Positions 1 to 10,760 are shown, counted from the stretch's first letter. The stretch: DNA of 64,000 bases from Bacteroides fragilis (GCF_002849695.1 NZ_CP018937.1:3782001-3846000), one strand, 5' to 3'. Notes: generated from the letters alone by a model not told the origin. Made by a program: numbers and translations.

Positions 1-190
1 AGATGTTTCAGTTCCCTGCGTTAGCCTCCAACTTGGTTGGATGACATTCCTTCAGAATGCCGGGTTGTCCCATTCGGAAATCTTCGGATCAAAGGTTATT
101 TGCACCTACCCGAAGCTTATCGCAGCTTATCACGTCCTTCATCGCCTCCGAGAGCCAAGGCATCCGCCATGCGCCCTTATTTACTTTCTT
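1..190 (-). rRNA. 23S ribosomal RNA, 5' end (partial)
   Basis: The reverse complement carries the conserved 5' region of bacterial 23S rRNA, including GGCGGATGCCTTGGCTCTC close to the start. The gene runs off the left edge, so only about 190 nt are present. It lies downstream of 16S, tRNA-Ile and tRNA-Ala in the same direction, the usual rRNA operon order. The exact 5' end near 190 is estimated from the conserved motif. Confidence 0.93.
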
Positions 191-340
191 TTATCGCCAG
201 GGTCATCTCCTTTTGTTAGAAAGGATCTGAACCCAATGGTTCGATATATACTTTTAGCTCTTACTAAATTTACTTTTTTTTGTACATCATGTCAAAGATC
301 GTATGATAACATTCGGCAACTTGTGTTGCCGGCGTATCAA

Positions 341-417
341 TGGTGGAGAATAACGGATTCGAACCGTTGACCCTCTGCGTGCAAGGCAGATGCTCTAGCC
401 AGCTGAGCTAATCCCCC
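341..417 (-). tRNA. tRNA-Ala (TGC)
   Basis: The reverse complement starts GGGGGATTAGCTCAGCTGG and ends in an encoded CCA. The anticodon loop reads TTGCACG with anticodon TGC, and the T-loop GTTCGAATC is intact. It lies in the 16S-23S spacer. 77 nt including CCA. Confidence 0.96.
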
Positions 418-443
418 AATCATACAAGATATCAATCTCGTCT

Positions 444-520
444 TGGTAGTCCCAGGCAGAGTTGAACTGCCGACCTCTACATTATCAGTGTAGCGCTCTA
501 ACCAACTGAGCTATAGGACT
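444..520 (-). tRNA. tRNA-Ile (GAT)
   Basis: The reverse complement starts AGTCCTATAGCTCAGTTGG and ends in an encoded CCA. The anticodon loop CTGATAA gives anticodon GAT, and the T-loop GTTCAACTC is intact. It is the first spacer tRNA after 16S. 77 nt. Confidence 0.96.
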
Positions 521-673
521 AGTTCAACCGTGTCCTGTTTTTAGACTCGGCTTCTGTTTTCTCTTGTTTATCTCTATCTATATTGCTATAGATGGTCGAT
601 CTATATTCTATAAATAAACAAGTACCAGTAGTACAATTTTAGAACCAATGAACGTCGTTTTCAACATCGCTCC

Positions 674-2207
<1,534 letters not shown>

Positions 2208-2353
2208 AGTATTGTTATATATCCCAATAAGGGACAATATTAGCTCTGTTCAGGATGTCGAAAATTTATTGACGGTCATTTTTTCATATACCTATATAAT
2301 AAGTATTGACGGTTCTAAATTTACTTGTACTACTTGTATTGTTTATCAATTTT

Positions 2354-2362
2354 TCAAAGAAC
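2354..2362 (-). promoter_or_regulatory. boxA-like rRNA antitermination motif
   Basis: The minus strand reads GTTCTTTGA in the rRNA leader, between the promoters and 16S. This resembles the boxA element bound by Nus factors in bacterial rRNA leaders. The call rests on position and similarity only. Confidence 0.5.
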
Positions 2363-2398
2363 TCTTCTTTTCGATTGCGCTTCGTTTCAAAAGCGGGT

Positions 2399-2430
2399 GC
2401 AAAGGTAAAAGGTTTATTTTAAAACACCAA
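2399..2430 (-). promoter_or_regulatory. rRNA operon promoter, proximal
   Basis: On the minus strand a -7 box TACCTTTG (2400-2407) is preceded by TTG (2428-2430) with 20 nt between, matching the Bacteroides consensus TTG-N19/21-TAnnTTTG. The initially transcribed sequence is GC-rich (CACCCGCTTT), like a stringent-control discriminator. It is the closest of three promoters to 16S. Confidence 0.75.
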
Positions 2431-2534
2431 ATGTTTTCGGAAGTTTTTTTAAAATGTTTTCCCGGTCTGTTCTCTGGCTCTCTTAGCGAAAGGGAAAGGC
2501 ACCGGAATAAACGCCTTTTATCGCGAATCGGACT

Positions 2535-2567
2535 GCAAAGATAACGAATTTTAATATTAAACTCCAA
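2535..2567 (-). promoter_or_regulatory. rRNA operon promoter, middle
   Basis: Minus-strand TATCTTTG (2536-2543) lies 21 nt downstream of TTG (2565-2567). The geometry is the same as the proximal promoter, 136 bp further upstream. Confidence 0.7.
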
Positions 2568-2663
2568 AGAAAAAGGAGATTATTTTGGTTATCCGTTAAG
2601 GCAATCAATACGCGGCTGCAACATGTCAATTTCAATCGGCTCTCCCTCTCTTGGAAAGCGGGT

Positions 2664-2695
2664 GCAAAAGTACGCGATTTACCAATACAAGGCAA
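2664..2695 (-). promoter_or_regulatory. rRNA operon promoter, distal
   Basis: Minus-strand TACTTTTG (2665-2672) lies 20 nt downstream of TTG (2693-2695). The sequence just downstream shares the block AAAGCGGGTGCAAA (plus-strand reading) with the proximal promoter. Confidence 0.7.
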
Positions 2696-3038
2696 ATATA
2701 TAAGGAAGTTTTTTTCATAAAAATATAAATTTAGATGTAAAGGACTGAGGGAGAGGTAGGTTTTAAAGCATACTTTAAAAAGAAGGGAAAAGGGAGGGCC
2801 AAGGGGACACATTATTATAATATATAGAGGGGGGAATACTTGGAAAACAAGGAGGGGGATTCATTGGGGAGGGAGGGGAATCTCTGTGTTGGGAACGAAC
2901 CGCCAGGCGGTTGCAAATTTCTCAGGGGGGGATATGGGAAAGGGATTCTCAGGGGGCACCCGGACAAATGCGTAGCTGGGTCAGCAGTTAAATATCATTG
3001 ATAATCAGAAGAGTATATTTACCTGAATTTTATTCTTG

Positions 3039-3126
3039 ATGTAAAGCCATTTACCCGGGCATGTAAAAGCATTTACCTCAGCATGTAAAGCCATTTACCT
3101 CGGCATGTAAAAGCGTTTACCCCGGT
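3039..3126. repeat. Four tandem 22-bp units, each carrying a GTAAA/TTTAC dyad
   Basis: Units start at 3039, 3061, 3083 and 3105. Each contains a 14-bp inverted repeat of the form GTAAAnGCnTTTAC with variable linker bases. A fifth half-unit (GGTAAATGG) follows. The spacing is close to two helical turns, so the dyads face the same side of the DNA. Confidence 0.85.
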
Positions 3127-3376
3127 TGGTAAATGGAACCCGCATTCAAGGTTACGGGGGGACGCGCGTAAAGGCAGCGTCAAGGCAACGTATGCTTCGG
3201 ACAGACCATGCTTGAGGGAAAGCGCCGGCGGAAGGAAAGGCGGGAGGACAAGGTAAAGGACAGACACCGTCTATTCAGGAAAGGCGAGAGAAAGGGAATA
3301 ACGGACAGGAAATGGGGCGGACAGGGAGCAAAGAATATCCCAAGCGGCAAATAACAAAGGACTTCCGGAAAAAAGC

Positions 3377-3418
3377 AAAGCATTTTCAAACAAACAAGCG
3401 GGGATATGAAAATGCTTT
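3377..3418. terminator. Perfect 12-bp inverted repeat with flanking A and T runs
   Basis: AAAGCATTTTCA (3377-3388) pairs with TGAAAATGCTTT (3407-3418). There is an A-run before it and two more Ts after it, so it could terminate transcription in either direction. No gene ends nearby, so the role is uncertain. Confidence 0.35.
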
Positions 3419-3848
3419 TTAAAGGGAAAGCAGACAAGAAACGAAGAATATACTTCTGAATACGAGGGAATTAGGAAAGTTTTTCAAGCGATGGCAGAGG
3501 GTGGAAGATGGAAGATGAAGGTGGAAGATAAACGGGCTGAAAACGCGATCTTCCACCAGGGTAAATAAATGATAATCAGATAAAAAGATGAAAAAAGGTG
3601 GAAGATGGAAGATAGAAATGCATTTTGCGAATGAGAGGACGGAAAAGGCACTGTCCACGATTTTACCCCTATTCAACCGTATTCCAATAAAAAAGAGCAT
3701 TTTCCAAAAAAACATATTAAAGAAAGATGCTTCACAATAAGCAAAATAAAAATTAAAACTACTCTCCTACATTGCAAACTATTTAGTTATATTTGCAATC
3801 TAAACATATCTTATACTATAGACAAAAGAAATAAGTCCGCTAAAAAGA

Positions 3849-4415
3849 ATGCAGCCTAATCATCTACTGGAAACACAGAAAAGTTTTTCAGACATATATT
3901 CTATATATTATGTAAGAATGCTCCGCTTCTCACAAACCTATGTCATTGCAGAAGAGGATGCAGAAAACATAGTGCAGGATACCTTTCTTTATCTGTGGGA
4001 ACATCTGGACCTACTGAAAGACATAGAACATCTGGATGCCTTTCTTTTCACACTGATCAAAAACAGATGTTTAAACTTTCTGAAACACCAGTCGTATATT
4101 CAGGCTAAAACCTGTTCACTGAAAGCAGACGAAGAGTTGGAATATCAACTGAACCTATATGCTTTGGAACAGTTCGACGAAGCTGTCTCCTCCATTCCGG
4201 AAGTAGAAAATCTATTAAGCCAGACAATGCAAAAGTTACCTGAACGTTGCAGAGAAATTTTTCTCCTCAGCCGGATAGAAGGATTAAAATATAAAGAGAT
4301 AGCCGAGCGTCTGAACATATCCGTCAATACTGTTGAAAATCAAATATCTATCGCATTGCGTAAACTCAGATCAGAACTTAAAGACTATCTTCCCTTACTT
4401 GTTTTTATTATTTAG
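3849..4415 (+). CDS. ECF-type RNA polymerase sigma factor (Bacteroides expansion family)
   Basis: A 188-aa group-4 sigma factor that would direct RNA polymerase to the downstream SusC/SusD genes. Region 2 is visible at about residues 20-85 (EEDAENIVQDTFLYLWEHLD). Region 4 is at about 130-178, with a helix-turn-helix (LKYKEIAERLNISVNTVENQ). The next gene is an anti-sigma factor starting 73 bp downstream in the same direction, the usual sigma/anti-sigma pairing of Bacteroides uptake loci. A -7 box TATATTTG lies at 3788-3795, but no good TTG is seen at the right distance. Length and domain order are normal for the family. The regulon is inferred from neighbourhood. Confidence 0.92.
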   Translation: MQPNHLLETQKSFSDIYSIYYVRMLRFSQTYVIAEEDAENIVQDTFLYLWEHLDLLKDIEHLDAFLFTLIKNRCLNFLKHQSYIQAKTCSLKADEELEYQLNLYALEQFDEAVSSIPEVENLLSQTMQKLPERCREIFLLSRIEGLKYKEIAERLNISVNTVENQISIALRKLRSELKDYLPLLVFII

Positions 4416-4488
4416 AAGATTTTTTTATATTTCCTTTGGTGGTAAATGCATCCCCGATTGTCTTTACTGTAAAACCACTCAAGGAACC

Positions 4489-5457
4489 ATGAATGATGAA
4501 CTAAAAAAATACTTCACAGGTGCCATGTCAGCCACCGAAAAAGCGGATTTTTTGAATAGACTCCGGAATAATCCGGAAGCTAAAAAAGAATTTGCACGCA
4601 TGAAAGCTGTATGGGCCATCTCCGGACTCACATCACAGGAAGGAGACCGGGAAAAGACCGCAACAGGTATAGCTGAATTCGACAAACGACTGAAACGACG
4701 TTCTATACGCCGCTTCCGTATCGGGCTTCTAAAGTATGCAGCCGCAATCTGTCTGCTGGTCACCACTACCTGGTTTATTAGCAACAGATATGCACAGATC
4801 GGACAAAAAGACTTATATACAGAAATCAATGTCCCTAAAGGGCAGCGAGTCAACATGACTCTTCCGGACGGTACTTCCGTATGGCTAAGCCCTCAGAGTA
4901 AAATCAAAATCCCCAATGCATTCAACCGGAAGAGCCGTACGGTAGAGCTAAATGGCGAAGGGTATTTTGAGGTGACCAAAAATGCCAAAAAACCTTTTAT
5001 CGTAAAAACGCAACGGTTCAACATACAAGTATTGGGTACCCGATTCAACGTGTTCGCCTATGCCGGAAAAGAGAATAAGTTTGAGACCTGCCTCGTAGAA
5101 GGCCGTGTGTTGGTCTATAACAAAACCAACAGGAACGAGAAGGTATACCTCAATCCTCACGAGAAAGTATCGTTGGTAAACAACCGCATGATAGTGTCGA
5201 CCTCTAACTTCGATAATGAAGAATACCTGAAAAGCGGCATCTTTAGTTTCCGTTCAAAACCCTTCGGAGAGATTCTGAATTACCTGACCCTGTGGTACAA
5301 CGTACAGTTCAAATTCACCGGAGATGTGAAGCTGGATGAACGAATCTCCGGTAAAATCCGGCAAAGCGAGGATGTGGACAATATCCTGATAGCCCTGCAA
5401 GGAGTATACCACTTCAAATTCAAAAAAACAGATGACGAGCATTATGAGATTTATTAA
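4489..5457 (+). CDS. FecR-family anti-sigma factor
   Basis: A 322-aa inner-membrane signal transducer that would hold the upstream ECF sigma inactive until the outer-membrane receptor is occupied. The cytoplasmic N-terminus (1-80) is followed by one membrane helix at about 82-100 (YAAAICLLVTTTWFI). A periplasmic FecR domain lies at about 118-215 (VNVPKGQRVNMTLPDGTSVWL style) and a C-terminal domain like DUF4974 at about 250-320. The start was placed at ATG 4489, after AAGGAACC, because the frame extending upstream lacks family similarity and overlaps the sigma gene. Signalling would run from the SusC STN domain to this protein to the sigma factor; this is inferred from the Fec paradigm. Confidence 0.9.
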   Translation: MNDELKKYFTGAMSATEKADFLNRLRNNPEAKKEFARMKAVWAISGLTSQEGDREKTATGIAEFDKRLKRRSIRRFRIGLLKYAAAICLLVTTTWFISNRYAQIGQKDLYTEINVPKGQRVNMTLPDGTSVWLSPQSKIKIPNAFNRKSRTVELNGEGYFEVTKNAKKPFIVKTQRFNIQVLGTRFNVFAYAGKENKFETCLVEGRVLVYNKTNRNEKVYLNPHEKVSLVNNRMIVSTSNFDNEEYLKSGIFSFRSKPFGEILNYLTLWYNVQFKFTGDVKLDERISGKIRQSEDVDNILIALQGVYHFKFKKTDDEHYEIY

Positions 5458-5540
5458 ATACCAATGTCTAACCTTTAAAAACAAATCAGCACTATGACTT
5501 AGATATTTTTCACCCCAACAATGGATAGTGTGACAAAAAA

Positions 5541-5565
5541 GGGTGAGCGCTACCAACACTCACCC
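5541..5565. promoter_or_regulatory. Stem-loop in the anti-sigma/susC intergenic gap
   Basis: GGGTGAG (5541-5547) and CTCACCC (5559-5565) form a 7-bp GC-rich stem with an 11-nt loop in the 184-bp gap before susC. No T-run follows on the plus strand. It could be an mRNA processing or stability element or part of an operator; the sequence does not decide. Confidence 0.45.
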
Positions 5566-5641
5566 CCGAAAGAGTCAATACTATCTTTTATCCATCTCGA
5601 AATAGACCTATAGTATTAATCTTTAAACGTACGACAAAGTT

Positions 5642-8600
5642 ATGAAAAAAAACTTGTTGCAGAAATGGTATGTCCATCAACAACTTGAATTAACACATAT
5701 TATACGAATTATGAAACTGTCCGTGTTCTTTATATTCGTTTTTCTCTTTCAGCTCCAGGCTGGTAACGTAAAATCGCAGGAGGCTCGTGTAACTCTCTCC
5801 AAGAGTAGTCTGACTTTCGGTGAGTTAATGCGTGAAATCGAGAAACAGACTAATTATCTGTTCATGTATCGTGATGCCGAAATTGACCTTTCACAGGAAG
5901 TCGAGGTAAAAAACACCCATGCCACTGTGACGGAAATCCTGAAAACGGCACTCAGAAACAAAAAACTGACGTATAAGTTCTCCAATAACTACATTTCTCT
6001 GTATGTAGACAAAGAAAAAGCGTCCGAAACGACAATCACCCAGCAAGAGCGCAGAATCAAAATCAAAGGTGTGGTGATCGATCAGATCGGTGACCCGATT
6101 ATCGGAGCCAACATTTCGCTGAAAGGGCAACCGGGAACAGGAGATATTACAAACATTGAAGGAAACTTCACGCTGGAAGTGCCAGAGAAATCAGTATTAG
6201 TGATTTCATACATCGGCTACCTGACTCAGGAAATACCGGTGAATGGCAAATCGTCTTTCAATATCCAAATGAAAGAAGACACTAAAACCCTGGACGAAGT
6301 AGTGGTAGTAGGCTATGGCTCACAGAAAAAACAGACTGTGACCGCTTCAGCCTCTACGCTAAAGGTATCTTCGCTCAAGAATGTACCTACTGCCAATCTG
6401 GCCTCCTCACTCGGAGGACGTGTCAGCGGGGTGTTGATCCAGCAAACCGGCGGTGAAGCCGGATACGATGACCCGACCATCATTATCCGTGGTTCCAGCT
6501 CACCTACCTCCTCTTCTCCCTTGATTGTAGTGGATGGTATCATCGGACGCAGTATGGCTCAACTCGACCCCAGTGAAATCGAGAGCATGACGGTATTAAA
6601 GGACGCCTCTGCCGTAGCCCCTTACGGTGCACGCGGAGCAAACGGTGTAATCCTTATCACTACAAAGCGTGGTAAAAGTGGCAAAGCACAAGTAGACTAT
6701 AACTTCAAAGTAGGTTTTGGTACCCCCACCCGTATGCCTGAGATTGCCAGTTCTTATGATCATGCACGCTTCATGAATGAGGCTTGGCGCAACAAAGAAA
6801 TGGATTTGGGCGAAGACCCGGGTATGTATGGCATTTATAATGAAGAGGAGTTACAGAAGTTCAGAGATGGTTCCGACCCCTACGGTTATCCTAACACGGA
6901 CTGGAACAAAGAGGTATTGCTCCCTCGCGCCTGGCAGCAGATGCACAGCCTGACGGCAAGCGGCGGTTCTGATAAGGTGAAATATTTTGCAGGATTCGGC
7001 TATGTGAAACAGGATGCCCTCTATGGTGACACACGTACCAATGAATCGACCTCCGGTTTCAACCGATATAACGCACGTGTGAATATAGACGCCAACATTG
7101 TGGACAAATACCTGAATCTATCGGCAGATATGGCCTATCGCCAGGAAGACAGAAACAGTATTGCCGGCAGTACTTCCGATGTATTCAATAATATGCACCG
7201 TAACCCGCAGACAGATCCGGGACGCTTTCCGGACGGCAACTTAGGTAAAGTGTCACTGGGTGTCAATCCTATCGGCCTGGCTACCGAAGGAGGTTGGGTC
7301 AAAGATCGTAAAAGTGTATTAAACACACGCTTCATGTTGGATTTCAATGTCCCGGGACTCGAAGGCCTGAATCTGAAGGGTATTTTCTCCTACGACAAAA
7401 TATTCAACAGCATCAAGAGATGGACCACTCCGGTAGACTTCTATGTATGGAACAAAATTACAGGAGAATATGACGGACACTCACCGAACCGCGAAGGTGC
7501 CGAACTGAAACAAACGTACTCTACAAGTCAGGCCATGACGTTTGAGTTCCAGGCAGCCTATAATAAAACCATTGCGCAGGATCATCAATTGGGAGCATTA
7601 TTTGTATTCTCACGTTCGGAAGGAGCCGACGAAAACTTCTGGGCCTCACGTACCAAATATCGTATTTATTCCATCCAGCAACTGTTTGCCGGACCAGACA
7701 AAGACAAGGATAATAGCGGCAGTGCTTCCGAAACCGGTAAAATCGGTTCGGTATTCCGTCTGACCTACAACTATAAAGAGAAATACATGCTGGAAGCGAA
7801 CGGACGCCTCGATGGTTCGGAAAAATTCCCGAAAAACAAACGTTATGGCTTCTTCCCTTCTGTATCGGCTGCCTGGCGTATATCGGCAGAACCTTTTATG
7901 GAACCCTTCTCGGGAGTGCTTAGCAATCTGAAACTAAGAACTTCATGGGGACGTGCCGGCACAGACAACATCGGACAGTTCCAATATATGTCTGCTTATG
8001 GTACAGGCGGCGATGCCGTATTCGGCGGTCAGAATCCGGAAATCGCTCCGGGATATACTGAGACCCGTTTCCCGAATCCTAACATTACATGGGAAACTTC
8101 TGAAATGTTCAATATAGGTATAGATGCCTCGTTCTTCAACGGAAAACTCAATCTGGAAGCGGATTGGTTCTATAAAAAGACAAACGACATCCTGCGTGAA
8201 CGTACAGATATGCCGGCTATCCTGGGATATAAATTACCGGCTGCCAATGTGGGTAAAGTAGACAACAGAGGTATCGACCTAAACATTACGCATCGCAATC
8301 ATCTGCGCGATTTCAATTATTCCGTTGCAGGTAACCTGACATGGGCCAGAAACAAAGTGATTGACCTGCTGGAACCTGCCGGAGAGAAAAACAACCCGAG
8401 ACAGCGCAGTACCGGACACTCCATGAGTCAGTATTTCGGTTACGAAGCCCTGGGACTGTTCCAATCTGACGAGGAAGCCAATAACTGGCCTCAACCGCAA
8501 TTCGGCAAAGCCAAGGCAGGCGATATTAAATACAAAGACCAAAACGGAGATGGCATCATCGACGCAGAAGATAAAATAGCTATCGGACGCAGCAATTATC

Positions 8601-9082
8601 CGGAATTGGTATACGGACTAAACCTGAATGCCGAATGGAAAGGTTTTGATGTAACCTTCTTCTTCCAGGGGGCAGCGTTGGCAGACTTTTACTACAATGG
8701 TTACCTGGCCTTCCCATACATAGAGGGACGCGGAGGAGCTTTGCTTGAACATCACATCGGTAACACCTGGACACCAGAGAATCCGAAAGCGGAATTTCCA
8801 CGCCTGTATTACGGAGGCAACGCCAATAACCAGTTGTTTTCTTCCTTCTGGATGCGCAATGGTTCATACCTCCGCCTCAAGAATGTAGAAATAGGTTACG
8901 ACTTCAAGAAACTGCTACTGTCCAAGGTATCCGAAATTCAAGGATTGCGTCTTTACTTCAGCGGTTCTAACCTGCTGACCTGGTCGCAAATAAAATATTT
9001 CGATCCTGAGTTGCGCTCTACTGACGGAAGTGCTTATCCTCAAATGAAAACCTTTGTGTTTGGTGCTAACATTACATTCTAA
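5642..9082 (+). CDS. SusC/RagA-family TonB-dependent outer-membrane transporter with STN domain
   Basis: A 1146-aa outer-membrane importer expected to work with the adjacent SusD lipoprotein. In order: a signal peptide (about 24-40), an STN signalling domain (about 45-125), a carboxypeptidase-regulatory-like domain (about 138-215), a TonB box DEVVVVGYG (about 218-226), a plug (about 230-345, including IIIRGSSS and GARGANGVILITTKRG), and a 22-strand-type barrel ending in an aromatic residue (VFGANITF). The STN domain is the hallmark of receptors that talk to a FecR/ECF pair, which lies directly upstream. Length and architecture are complete. The substrate cannot be read from the sequence. The first ATG fits the signal peptide only if its hydrophobic core starts near residue 25; an internal start at MKLSVFF (residue 24) is possible. 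Confidence 0.95.
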   Translation: MKKNLLQKWYVHQQLELTHIIRIMKLSVFFIFVFLFQLQAGNVKSQEARVTLSKSSLTFGELMREIEKQTNYLFMYRDAEIDLSQEVEVKNTHATVTEILKTALRNKKLTYKFSNNYISLYVDKEKASETTITQQERRIKIKGVVIDQIGDPIIGANISLKGQPGTGDITNIEGNFTLEVPEKSVLVISYIGYLTQEIPVNGKSSFNIQMKEDTKTLDEVVVVGYGSQKKQTVTASASTLKVSSLKNVPTANLASSLGGRVSGVLIQQTGGEAGYDDPTIIIRGSSSPTSSSPLIVVDGIIGRSMAQLDPSEIESMTVLKDASAVAPYGARGANGVILITTKRGKSGKAQVDYNFKVGFGTPTRMPEIASSYDHARFMNEAWRNKEMDLGEDPGMYGIYNEEELQKFRDGSDPYGYPNTDWNKEVLLPRAWQQMHSLTASGGSDKVKYFAGFGYVKQDALYGDTRTNESTSGFNRYNARVNIDANIVDKYLNLSADMAYRQEDRNSIAGSTSDVFNNMHRNPQTDPGRFPDGNLGKVSLGVNPIGLATEGGWVKDRKSVLNTRFMLDFNVPGLEGLNLKGIFSYDKIFNSIKRWTTPVDFYVWNKITGEYDGHSPNREGAELKQTYSTSQAMTFEFQAAYNKTIAQDHQLGALFVFSRSEGADENFWASRTKYRIYSIQQLFAGPDKDKDNSGSASETGKIGSVFRLTYNYKEKYMLEANGRLDGSEKFPKNKRYGFFPSVSAAWRISAEPFMEPFSGVLSNLKLRTSWGRAGTDNIGQFQYMSAYGTGGDAVFGGQNPEIAPGYTETRFPNPNITWETSEMFNIGIDASFFNGKLNLEADWFYKKTNDILRERTDMPAILGYKLPAANVGKVDNRGIDLNITHRNHLRDFNYSVAGNLTWARNKVIDLLEPAGEKNNPRQRSTGHSMSQYFGYEALGLFQSDEEANNWPQPQFGKAKAGDIKYKDQNGDGIIDAEDKIAIGRSNYPELVYGLNLNAEWKGFDVTFFFQGAALADFYYNGYLAFPYIEGRGGALLEHHIGNTWTPENPKAEFPRLYYGGNANNQLFSSFWMRNGSYLRLKNVEIGYDFKKLLLSKVSEIQGLRLYFSGSNLLTWSQIKYFDPELRSTDGSAYPQMKTFVFGANITF

Positions 9083-9104
9083 ACTTAAAAATTGAAACGT
9101 GATT

Positions 9105-10724
9105 ATGAAAAAGATAAATACAGCCCTGTTCTGCATATTTGTATTGCTCTTCTGTTCGTGCGATGTATTGAACAAAGCTCCACTGGACGAAATCGCCGAC
9201 GATTCTTTCTGGTCGGACGAAACACTGGTGAAATATTACGTAAACGATCTATATAGTGAAATTTCCGTAGACGGACTGCAATTACAGGAAAACCGAAGTG
9301 ACAATTCTGTCTCAGCACAACGGGATAAATATCGTGCAAGCTGGTTCAAATTCAACTATGATATGGTCAGCGCTTCCGACCCTCAGGATGACGATGTATG
9401 GGAAGATTATTACGTAAAGGTACGTAAATGCAACCGTTTTTTCGAACGAATCGGTACGTCTACCATCGAAGAAAGCGAGAAGTCAAGACTTACGGGAGAA
9501 GTTCACTTCTTGCGTGCCATGTTCTATTTCGAAATGGTAAAGCGATATGGCGGTGTCATTCTACTGGATAAAGTACTCACCATGGAGGATAACTGGGAAA
9601 TTCCCCGTTCGTCCGAGAAAGAATGTTATGACTTCATTCTGGACGACCTCAAAAAGGCAACCGAAATGTTGCCGGCGTCTTATGGTTCAAGAGAAAAGGG
9701 ACGTGCCACCAAAGGTGCTGCTTATGCACTGAAATCAAGAGTGGAACTGTATGACAAACGCTACGAAGACGTGATCAAGAGTTGTGCCGAAGTATACAAA
9801 CTGGGATATGAACTGGTAGATGGCACTACTCCGGAAAAATACCGTTCTATCTGGTGGACTACCAACAAAGATAACAAAGAAATCATCTTCGACATCCAAT
9901 ACAAAAGCCCGGATGTCTACAACAACATGATGGTGTGCAACATGGTGACGTATATCAACGATAAATATGGTGATCGCGGATGGGGTGGCCTCGGCCCGAC
10001 CCAAGAACTGGTTGACGCATTTGAAATGGCAGATGGCTCACCTGCCACGCAATACTCACAGGCTTCCGCCGATCAGGTATTCGACATCAATACTTGTGGC
10101 ATCTATGAAGGACGTGAACCAAGATTCTATGCTAACATCGTTTTCCATGGTTCCCAGATTTTCTTCAATGCAGATAAAGGTGCTGTAACTGTAGACCGCT
10201 ATCTGATGGATACTCCTGATAAAGGCGATGGTTCACTTACCGGATACAATGTTTGGAAATGGATCGATTATGATAACTATAACTATCCGTACGCAGGCGC
10301 CAGCAGTCCGGACTTCAGTACCAACTGGATCATCCTCCGTTACGCAGAGATTTATCTGAATGATGCAGAAGCGCGCCTTGAGACCGGTGATGTAGAAGGT
10401 GCCCGGAAAGCTGTCAATGTGATTCGTCAACGAGTAGGCTTACCTGCGCTTACCGAATCCGATCCGGCAAAATTGCGTGAACTGATTCGGAAAGAGCGCC
10501 GCATCGAGTTTGCTTTCGAGGAACAACGTTTCTACGACGTACGCCGCTGGAAAGTCGGTCCCGAAACCCAAACGACCCTGCATGGAGTGCGCTTTGTCTC
10601 ACCGACGGAATTTAAGATAACCAAAACAGACATCCGTACCTGGAATGACCGTTTGTACCTGACACCGATTCCTCACGACGAGATTGTCCGCTCCAGCGTA
10701 CTGACACAAAACCCGGGATATTAA
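9105..10724 (+). CDS. SusD/RagB-family surface lipoprotein
   Basis: A 539-aa substrate-binding lid partner of the SusC transporter, anchored to the outer membrane. The lipobox LFCSC with Cys19 follows a short hydrophobic signal. The N-terminal SusD-like region (APLDEIADDSFWSDE) and TPR-like helices lead to a RagB/SusD domain (about 260-539). The family end signature IPHDEIVRSSVLTQNPGY is intact. ATG 9105 is preferred over an in-frame GTG six bases upstream. The gene starts 22 bp after susC and is almost certainly co-transcribed. The ligand is unknown. Confidence 0.95.
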   Translation: MKKINTALFCIFVLLFCSCDVLNKAPLDEIADDSFWSDETLVKYYVNDLYSEISVDGLQLQENRSDNSVSAQRDKYRASWFKFNYDMVSASDPQDDDVWEDYYVKVRKCNRFFERIGTSTIEESEKSRLTGEVHFLRAMFYFEMVKRYGGVILLDKVLTMEDNWEIPRSSEKECYDFILDDLKKATEMLPASYGSREKGRATKGAAYALKSRVELYDKRYEDVIKSCAEVYKLGYELVDGTTPEKYRSIWWTTNKDNKEIIFDIQYKSPDVYNNMMVCNMVTYINDKYGDRGWGGLGPTQELVDAFEMADGSPATQYSQASADQVFDINTCGIYEGREPRFYANIVFHGSQIFFNADKGAVTVDRYLMDTPDKGDGSLTGYNVWKWIDYDNYNYPYAGASSPDFSTNWIILRYAEIYLNDAEARLETGDVEGARKAVNVIRQRVGLPALTESDPAKLRELIRKERRIEFAFEEQRFYDVRRWKVGPETQTTLHGVRFVSPTEFKITKTDIRTWNDRLYLTPIPHDEIVRSSVLTQNPGY

Positions 10725-10760
10725 CGATTGATTTCATCACATTTTAAATATAGCATGATT

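Larger units (their letters stand above)
2700..3848. other. Gene-free purine-rich spacer between the rRNA operon and the ECF sigma gene
   Basis: No convincing gene is present. The plus strand is strongly A/G-rich, so minus-strand frames here are low-complexity and have no recognisable domains. It holds a G-quadruplex motif (2854-2878), a palindromic 22-bp array (3039-3126), a 12-bp perfect inverted repeat (3377-3418), and two copies of GGTGGAAGATGGAAGAT (from about 3500 and 3598) with an inverted partner at 3547-3557. Confidence 0.7.

Noticed and set aside
3039..3126. CRISPR array
   Set aside because: The units are only 22 bp, are contiguous with no unique spacers, and no cas genes are near.
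2346..3715. Several minus-strand frames of 60-110 aa upstream of the sigma gene
   Set aside because: They are low-complexity products of a purine-rich strand, lack domains and overlap promoters and repeats.
4333..4488. 52-residue N-terminal extension of the first FecR protein
   Set aside because: It has no family similarity, overlaps the sigma gene, and ATG 4489 has a better context.
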